Source: an uncultured Clostridium sp. (GTDB taxonomy: Bacteria > Bacillota_A > Clostridia > Lachnospirales > Lachnospiraceae). Taken from it: a DNA stretch of 20,236 nt. The stretch is taken from positions 1 to 20,236 of the forward strand of contig CAMAMD010000004.1 in NCBI GenBank assembly GCA_945836785.1. Direction: 5' to 3'. Below are positions 15,629-20,236 of the stretch, one piece after another (within the stretch, counting starts at the first letter, position 1; every line of letters starts with the position of its first letter). The notes beneath the pieces are model-generated. The model was not told the origin of the DNA. It saw only the letters and a list, made by a program, of their open reading frames with translations, and did no database searches. Position numbers and translations under genes: made by a program.

Positions 15629-15676
15629 GCACATTCACCTAATGCGATGCCTGATACGCACCACCCTATGTTTCAA

Positions 15677-16381
15677 CTACCACTCAATATTCTCAACCGG
15701 CACCACATTCTCGTTCATCTTCACGGAAGCTATCTGCCCATTTTTCACCTTAATAATTCTGTCTGCCATCGCTGTCAGTGCCGAATTATGTGTAATAATA
15801 ACAACTGTCATGCCACTTCTCCGGCTACAATCCTGAAGCAGCTTCAGGATAGATTTTCCGGTCTCATAATCCAATGCTCCCGTAGGCTCATCACACAAAA
15901 GCAATTTCGGATTCTTTGCCAACGCTCTGGCGATTGCAACTCTCTGCTGCTCACCGCCGGACAACTGCGCCGGGAAATTATCCTTTCTGTCTCTCAGTCC
16001 CACCTGTTCCAAAATCTCCTCCGGATTCATCGGATCCTTCGATAACTGTGACGCAATCTCCACATTTTCAAGGGCTGTCAGATTCGGGATCAGATTATAA
16101 AATTGAAATACAAAACCGATATCCTGTCTTCTATATGTAGCAAGCTGCCTTTTATTATATTTGGAAATATTCTGGCCATCCAGATAAACCTCCCCAGAGG
16201 TCAGCTTATCCATGCCGCCCAGAATATTAAGCAACGTGGTCTTTCCAGCCCCGGACTGGCCGACAATAACACAGATTTCCCCTTTGCCGATTCCAAAGCT
16301 TGCTTCCTTCAATGCCTCAACCTTGACATCCCCAGTTTGGTAAATCTTACCCACATCCTTAAATTCTACATATTCACTCAT
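15677..16381 (-). CDS. ABC transporter ATPase, LolD/MacB type
   Basis: ATP-binding subunit pairing with the FtsX permease. Walker A is GQSGAGKTT (41-49), the Q-loop is FVFQFYNL (Q93), the signature is [15 protein letters not shown] (140 onward), Walker B is [12 protein letters not shown] (160-171), and the switch His is H198 in IITHNS. The 234 residues fit the family. The start is at 16381 because AAGGAGG lies 7 bases before it; an upstream frame adds only seven residues without a ribosome site. It lies 32 bases after the HAD gene. In MacB/LolD systems ATP hydrolysis drives mechanotransmission rather than a classical transport pore, which is family knowledge. Confidence 0.95.
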   Translation of the reverse strand: MSEYVEFKDVGKIYQTGDVKVEALKEASFGIGKGEICVIVGQSGAGKTTLLNILGGMDKLTSGEVYLDGQNISKYNKRQLATYRRQDIGFVFQFYNLIPNLTALENVEIASQLSKDPMNPEEILEQVGLRDRKDNFPAQLSGGEQQRVAIARALAKNPKLLLCDEPTGALDYETGKSILKLLQDCSRRSGMTVVIITHNSALTAMADRIIKVKNGQIASVKMNENVVPVENIEW

Positions 16382-16413
16382 GAAATTCCTCCTTATACGC
16401 ACAAAGCACCGAA

Positions 16414-17049
16414 CTATATAATTGTCCCAACCTTCTCCGGCAGCTCTCGGATATCCTGAATCGCCGGTGTTCCCGCAGGCACTGTTCCAAACCCATACGC
16501 AGCATGAATAAACGGCAGTCCCGCTTTCATCGTCGAATTATAATCTCCCATGATATCCCCGACATACACCGCCTTATCCAAATGATTGCGCTCCACAACA
16601 AGCCGGATATTTACATCTTTTTCCTGCAAATTTCTTCCATAATTCTCTGTATCATCAAAATAACTGCCAAACCCGTAATAATGTAAGAACGCCTCTATAT
16701 ACCCCATCTGACAATTGCTGACAATGGCAAGAAAATATCCCATCTCTTTCAATTTCTTGAGTGTATCTTCAAGTCCATCAAACAAGATTCCTCCATGCTC
16801 CGCAATATAGTCATTTTCATATCGTGCACAAATATCTAAAAGCTCCAAAGCACGTTCTTTGGTCTCATTTGCGAAGAAATCCAGAGCAATATCCTCCATT
16901 GTCCGTCCCATATAGCCATACATCTGCTCTTGTGTGATACGATACGGTTCTGATGTAAATTTCTCCAGAGCCTCATTCCATGAATCAACAACCGCCTTGG
17001 AAGAGTCCCACAAAGTACCATCCAAATCAAAAATAATACCCTTTTTCAT
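16414..17049 (-). CDS. HAD-family hydrolase
   Basis: Soluble phosphatase of the HAD superfamily, Gph-like. Motif I is IIFDLDGTLWDS (D8, D10), motif II is IVSNC (S111), a Lys near K144 could serve motif III, and motif IV is VGDIMGDYNS (D165, D169). The cap domain is helical (about 15-85). The start ATG at 17049 overlaps the dehydrogenase stop as ATGA, with GGGAGG 7 bases upstream, so translation is coupled. A GTG in the same frame at 17064 is less likely because it lies in the ribosome-site region. The substrate is not identifiable; coupling to the dehydrogenase suggests a shared pathway. Confidence 0.92.
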   Translation of the reverse strand: MKKGIIFDLDGTLWDSSKAVVDSWNEALEKFTSEPYRITQEQMYGYMGRTMEDIALDFFANETKERALELLDICARYENDYIAEHGGILFDGLEDTLKKLKEMGYFLAIVSNCQMGYIEAFLHYYGFGSYFDDTENYGRNLQEKDVNIRLVVERNHLDKAVYVGDIMGDYNSTMKAGLPFIHAAYGFGTVPAGTPAIQDIRELPEKVGTII

Positions 17050-18137
17050 GCCAGTGCCTCCCACTCTGCTATGTTTCCAAGCACATCTTTATTTAATGTA
17101 TACGGACATGCCGCAAGCTTAGCCGGATTGTCCAAAACCGACTGAATACTGCGTTCCAGCAGTGCTGCCGGTATCTCTCCCACCGGACATGTCCTGCTAA
17201 TAAAAGTCTCAAATTCTTCCATATTCGCAAAGCCCGCCACTTGAAGGATATGATTTCTATCCTGTTCTGATGCCTCACGCAGATATCCCGGCAGGAAATG
17301 CCCTACTGCGGTACCGTGAGCAATGCCAAGTTCATACGTTATATTATAGCTTAAGCTATGCGGAATCGTAGTGCCCGCATGGGCAATTGCCATGCCTGCC
17401 AGCGTTGACGCATTCATTAAATTCCGGTAATCCTCCCTATTTGCAGTTCGCTCTCCTGTCAAAATATTCTTACTGCGACTCCATATCGAAAGACCGGCAT
17501 CCACAAACATTCTCACATACTCTGATACACCTGTATTGACATAGCTCTCTATCATGTGTGCCAATGCATCTACTGCCGTAGCTGTAATCACAGAGGCCGG
17601 AGCTGATGCAAGATATCCGGCGTCTATCAATGCCAGACTCGGAAATACCCTGTGTGGCAGGGACGCCTTCGTCCTTTTCTCATGTACTGTCAAAACAGAA
17701 ACTGGAGTAGCCTCCGAACCGGTTCCGCAGGTTGTTGGAATCGCCACAATCGGTACATGCTGTACCTCCTGCTGCTTCTCATAAAGGAAAGCACCTGTCT
17801 TTTCAGGATAACAGAGCATAATCGCAATCGCCTTTGCAGCATCAATCGGAGAACCGCCACCCAGACCGATTACAAAGTCCGTATTCTGTGCGAGGCCGAA
17901 CTCCCTCGCCCGCATAACAGTCTCCACAGATGGATTTTCCTCCACCTCATCAAACACGACATAGCTAAGCTGCATATCCACAAGTGCCCGTTTTACATCA
18001 TCAAGGGAGCCGTTTTTCTTGGATGAATTTTTTCCTGTAACAATAAGCGCCCGCTTTCCAAGCCTGGAAATATCAGCTCTATGATTATATATACAATTAT
18101 CTTCCTCATATATTATAACCGGTAATTTAAAAATCAT
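17046..18137 (-). CDS. Iron-containing alcohol dehydrogenase
   Basis: NAD(P)-dependent group III alcohol dehydrogenase that interconverts alcohols and aldehydes. The nucleotide loop GLGGGSPIDAAKA (91-103) and the metal ligands D190, H194, H260 and H274 are all present, matching the FucO pattern. The length of 363 residues is slightly short of the usual 380-390. It has no aldehyde dehydrogenase fusion. The start codon lies in the arm of a small palindrome, and the ribosome site (AGGA) is rather distant. It is the first gene of the operon with HAD hydrolase, ATPase and permease, divergent from the MocR regulator across the 79-bp repeats. The substrate is unknown; MocR control is inference. Confidence 0.93.
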   Translation of the reverse strand: MIFKLPVIIYEEDNCIYNHRADISRLGKRALIVTGKNSSKKNGSLDDVKRALVDMQLSYVVFDEVEENPSVETVMRAREFGLAQNTDFVIGLGGGSPIDAAKAIAIMLCYPEKTGAFLYEKQQEVQHVPIVAIPTTCGTGSEATPVSVLTVHEKRTKASLPHRVFPSLALIDAGYLASAPASVITATAVDALAHMIESYVNTGVSEYVRMFVDAGLSIWSRSKNILTGERTANREDYRNLMNASTLAGMAIAHAGTTIPHSLSYNITYELGIAHGTAVGHFLPGYLREASEQDRNHILQVAGFANMEEFETFISRTCPVGEIPAALLERSIQSVLDNPAKLAACPYTLNKDVLGNIAEWEALA

Positions 18138-18149
18138 GTGATTTCACAT
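18136..18149. repeat. Palindrome covering the dehydrogenase start codon
   Basis: ATGTGA-TT-TCACAT, 6-bp arms, includes the start codon at 18135-18137 except for one base. It could be an operator half-pair or a start-codon hairpin; it could also be chance. Confidence 0.3.
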
Positions 18150-18195
18150 CCTAACGTTAATAGTCTTTTTACATATATTACCAGATGAACTAAAT

Positions 18196-18274
18196 TCATT
18201 GTATCACGTCGCCTGTCGGCTCCATGTGGTTTTCGCATTATGCCGATGAACACAAGTGTTCATCAGCGCAATGC
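18196..18274. repeat. 79-bp tandem repeat, unit 1
   Basis: It begins TCATTGTATCACGTCGCC and ends with the hairpin. It differs from unit 2 at only three positions: C at 18244 (T in unit 2) and AA at 18254-18255 (TT in unit 2). The core GATGAACAC-AA-GTGTTCATC is a 9-bp-arm palindrome extended by GCATT/AATGC. Confidence 0.95.
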
Positions 18275-18353
18275 TCATTGTATCACGTCGCCTGTCGGCT
18301 CCATGTGGTTTTCGCATTATGCTGATGAACACTTGTGTTCATCAGCGCAATGC
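18275..18353. repeat. 79-bp tandem repeat, unit 2
   Basis: It follows unit 1 directly. Its hairpin (about 18315-18353) pairs over 19 positions with one A-C mismatch and one G-T wobble around a TT centre. After it the first 11 bases of a third unit (TCATTGTATCA, 18354-18364) follow, then the match ends. Confidence 0.95.
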
Positions 18354-18393
18354 TCATTGTATCATATTATCATGTTTTTTTTGTGTTTACAAT

Positions 18394-18422
18394 TTTACTT
18401 TTTTCTGTATTTATAGTATAAT
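18394..18422 (+). promoter_or_regulatory. Promoter of the MocR gene
   Basis: TTTACT (-35, 18394-18399) and TATAAT (-10, 18417-18422), 17 bases apart. The leader is about 65 bases and contains TGAACAGGTTCA (18460-18471), a TGAAC dyad with the half-site seen in the 79-bp repeats. This may be an autoregulatory operator. Confidence 0.7.
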
Positions 18423-18495
18423 TTTTTTGACCTTATTCAATTCACTGAAATTGGATTTTTGAACAGGTTCAGATTATTATCAGAGGGGTAGAAAT

Positions 18496-20013
18496 ATGCT
18501 GACATATTCATTTACAAACATTGGAACGGACAGTCTCTATGAGCATTTATACAAGCTCATTAAAAATGATATCATTGAAGGTGTACTGCCGGCCGGATAT
18601 AAGCTTCCGTCCAAACGAAGCTTTGCAAAAAATCTGAATATCAGCACCATCACTGTGGAAAATGCGTATGCGCAACTGGTAGCTGAGGGCTATATTTATT
18701 CTATTCCGAAAAAGGGATATTTCGTCTGTCAGCTGGAGGATTCATTCTTGCGCCCACAGCCTGCCCATAGCACTGATATCCCGACATTTAACCCATCCAA
18801 TTTCGACAGGTCTGTTCATTCCGATATAGGCGATAATAATCTTGAAAATAATATAGAAGATAACGATATTGAAATTAATGTACCAACTGACGAGCCACAG
18901 ACATCTGATGCATCTGCGTCCATCATTGCCGATTTTGTCAGCAACAACATAAATCAGGAATCCTTTCCATTTACAATCTGGGCGAAGCTCATGCGTGAAA
19001 CGCTTTCCGAAAACCGTGACAAGCTTATGACTGCCACCCCGGGTATCGGTTCTCTGGAGCTTAGAACAGCCATCGCAAAGCATCTGCAGGATTTCCGCGG
19101 TATGAATGTAAACCCGGAACATATCATTATCGGTGCCGGAACAGAATACCTCTACAGCATCATTATCCAGTTGCTTGGGCGTGAGCTTACCTATGCAGTG
19201 GAAGATCCCGGCTACCAAAAAATAAGCCAGGTTTATTCCAGCAATCACGTCCATCTGCGCTACATTCCTCTGAACAAAACCGGTATCGACGTAGCGGCAC
19301 TTGAGGAAAGCGGTGCCGACGTACTGCACCTTTCTCCGTCCCATCATTTTCCAACCGGTATCGTAACACCGGTCAGCAAACGATATGAGCTCCTTGGCTG
19401 GGCTGCCAAAGCTGCCCATAATCAACGCTATATCATTGAGGACGACTATGACAGTGAATTCCGCCTGATGGGACGCCCGATTCCATCTTTGCAGAGTATT
19501 GATGTCATGGAACGGGTTATCTATATGAATAGCTTCAGTAAGAGTCTGACCTCCACCATCCGAATCAGCTATATGGTACTGCCACCACATCTGATGGAGC
19601 GTTATAACCGTCTACTATCATTTTACGCTTGTACGGTTTCTACCTTTGAGCAATACACATTAACCAGATTCATATCCGAGGGTTATTTTGAAAAACATAT
19701 CAACCGCATGCGCAACTATTACCGGAACCTGCGTGATGTCCTTGTGTCCTCCATCAAAAACAGCTCTATTGCACCGATATGTACCATCATGGAGGAGGAT
19801 GCCGGATTGCATTTTCTGCTTAAAATTGACACGCCTCTTACAGATTCCGAAATAAAAATCCGTGCAAAAAAGAAAGGCATTCTGGTATCATGCCTTTCTG
19901 ACTATTACCACACACCTGAAGATACGCAGCAACATATTCTGATCATAAATTATTCCGGTCTGGATGAGGAAACCGTGACGTCAGCAATCAAAGCACTTGA
20001 AACATGCTTTTAG
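18496..20013 (+). CDS. MocR-family regulator (GntR HTH plus aminotransferase domain)
   Basis: PLP-dependent transcription regulator. The N-terminal GntR winged helix (about 10-78) contains LPSKRSFAKNLNISTITVENAYAQL. An acidic, Asn-rich linker follows (about 105-140), then a class I aminotransferase-like domain (about 155-505). EDDYDSEF supplies the Asp for the pyridine ring, and SFSKSL supplies the PLP Lys (K349). The length of 505 residues is normal for the family. The start is supported by GAGGGG a few bases upstream. MocR proteins usually regulate divergent or own genes using direct-repeat sites and sense amino-type ligands. Here the divergent gene is the Fe-dehydrogenase, the likely target. 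The ligand is unknown; no pdxST or gab genes are visible. Confidence 0.94.
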   Translation: MLTYSFTNIGTDSLYEHLYKLIKNDIIEGVLPAGYKLPSKRSFAKNLNISTITVENAYAQLVAEGYIYSIPKKGYFVCQLEDSFLRPQPAHSTDIPTFNPSNFDRSVHSDIGDNNLENNIEDNDIEINVPTDEPQTSDASASIIADFVSNNINQESFPFTIWAKLMRETLSENRDKLMTATPGIGSLELRTAIAKHLQDFRGMNVNPEHIIIGAGTEYLYSIIIQLLGRELTYAVEDPGYQKISQVYSSNHVHLRYIPLNKTGIDVAALEESGADVLHLSPSHHFPTGIVTPVSKRYELLGWAAKAAHNQRYIIEDDYDSEFRLMGRPIPSLQSIDVMERVIYMNSFSKSLTSTIRISYMVLPPHLMERYNRLLSFYACTVSTFEQYTLTRFISEGYFEKHINRMRNYYRNLRDVLVSSIKNSSIAPICTIMEEDAGLHFLLKIDTPLTDSEIKIRAKKKGILVSCLSDYYHTPEDTQQHILIINYSGLDEETVTSAIKALETCF

Positions 20014-20236
20014 CCCTGTTTCATACTATATACATACTGATTTCTCTTATATGCAAGAAAAATGAATATCACCAGCACCGCTAAAACAATGGCTGTAGAT
20101 GATTTTCCTGATATGACCATACCCGCAATAAAAAAAACACAAAAAAAGGAAAGAACCAAACGACTTGCAAGACGCGAATATTTATCGCTGAAATCTGCAA
20201 CAAAAGAACCCTTTTTTCTTATATCTTTCTCCAAAT
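20010..20236 (-). CDS. Partial small membrane protein, 5' end beyond the window
   Basis: Hypothetical protein. About 75 codons are visible, and no in-frame ATG occurs near the edge, so the true start is probably outside the window. It has a basic soluble segment, then two hydrophobic helices (about residues 28-44 and 47-63 of the visible part) and a short basic tail. No family is recognised. It converges on the MocR gene: their stop codons overlap by 4 bases (20010-20013), leaving no room for a separate terminator. Confidence 0.6.
   Translation of the reverse strand, partial: LEKDIRKKGSFVADFSDKYSRLASRLVLSFFCVFFIAGMVISGKSSTAIVLAVLVIFIFLAYKRNQYVYSMKQG

Larger units (their letters stand above)
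18138..18495. other. Divergent intergenic region
   Basis: This 358-base gene-free stretch lies between the dehydrogenase operon and the MocR gene. It contains the ADH leader, two 79-bp tandem units and a partial third, the MocR promoter and a TGAAC dyad. A short open frame at 18256-18462 crosses the repeats and has no ribosome site, so I do not call it. Confidence 0.8.

Noticed and set aside
18196..18353. Hammerhead-ribozyme-like CTGATGA and GAAA in the 79-bp repeats
   Set aside because: The CTGATGA bases are themselves paired in the long hairpin, and the bases between it and GAAA do not form a stem II, so the core cannot fold as a hammerhead.
18196..18364. CRISPR array
   Set aside because: The units are 79-bp tandem copies without variable spacers, and no cas genes are present.
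18256..18462. Short open frame of 68 codons across the repeats
   Set aside because: It is built mostly from repeat sequence, is rich in Cys and Phe, has no ribosome site and overlaps the MocR promoter.
18742..19590. Long open frame of 282 codons on the minus strand
   Set aside because: It lies wholly opposite the MocR gene, whose domains are clear. The antisense product shows no family features and has no ribosome site.

Overview
The window looks like a chromosomal segment of a Gram-positive, mid-GC Clostridia-type anaerobe, most likely a member of the Lachnospiraceae. The basis is: strong AGGAGG ribosome-binding sites; sigma-A promoters with TGn extended -10 boxes; intrinsic terminators; tRNAs without an encoded CCA; a VanR/VanS-style two-component pair; LytTR, CarD, DUF951 and DUF6320 proteins; and a MocR regulator. 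The genus cannot be named from sequence alone. Every gene is on the minus strand except one MocR regulator near the right end. Several start sites were chosen downstream of the longest ORF because the Shine-Dalgarno sequence dictates it.

Layout, left to right. (1) 1-2688: an OmpR-type response regulator followed by a large multi-pass histidine kinase cut by the left edge, with 11-bp-phased TTAAGAT repeats upstream that look like an autoregulatory site. (2) 2815-6737: a tight four-gene operon of a condensation/alcohol-acetyltransferase-like enzyme, a DUF6320 zinc-ribbon membrane protein, an HSL-family esterase and a nitrilase-family amidase. It is headed by a good promoter and has no assigned pathway. 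(3) 6797-7041: tandem tRNA-Pro(CGG) and tRNA-Thr(CGT) with promoter, leader hairpin and terminator. (4) 7080-8836: a FliD/FlgL-like small protein and a stand-alone LytTR regulator preceded by two 14-bp direct repeats, then a CarD-family RNA-polymerase-binding regulator with a leader hairpin. (5) 9004-10620: a MATE efflux gene that appears to lack about 54 internal residues, preceded by a promoter and an immediate strong terminator (a riboswitch-like leader), then a DUF951 protein. (6) 10695-12789: type I DAHP synthase, CBS-domain protein and HAD phosphatase as an operon from a clear promoter. (7) 12935-18137: Fe-dependent alcohol dehydrogenase, HAD hydrolase (ATGA-coupled), MacB/LolD-like ATPase and a large FtsX-type permease, apparently co-transcribed.

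(8) 18138-18495 is the only gene-free stretch over 300 bases. It separates the dehydrogenase operon from the divergent MocR regulator and holds two near-identical 79-bp tandem units, each with a near-perfect 19-bp hairpin, plus the MocR promoter. (9) 18496-20236: MocR regulator, converging with a partial small membrane protein whose stop codon overlaps its own.

The most interesting items are the 79-bp hairpin repeat pair, the terminator leader of the MATE gene together with the internal MATE deletion, the LytTR-type direct repeats, and the acyltransferase/DUF6320/esterase/nitrilase operon.
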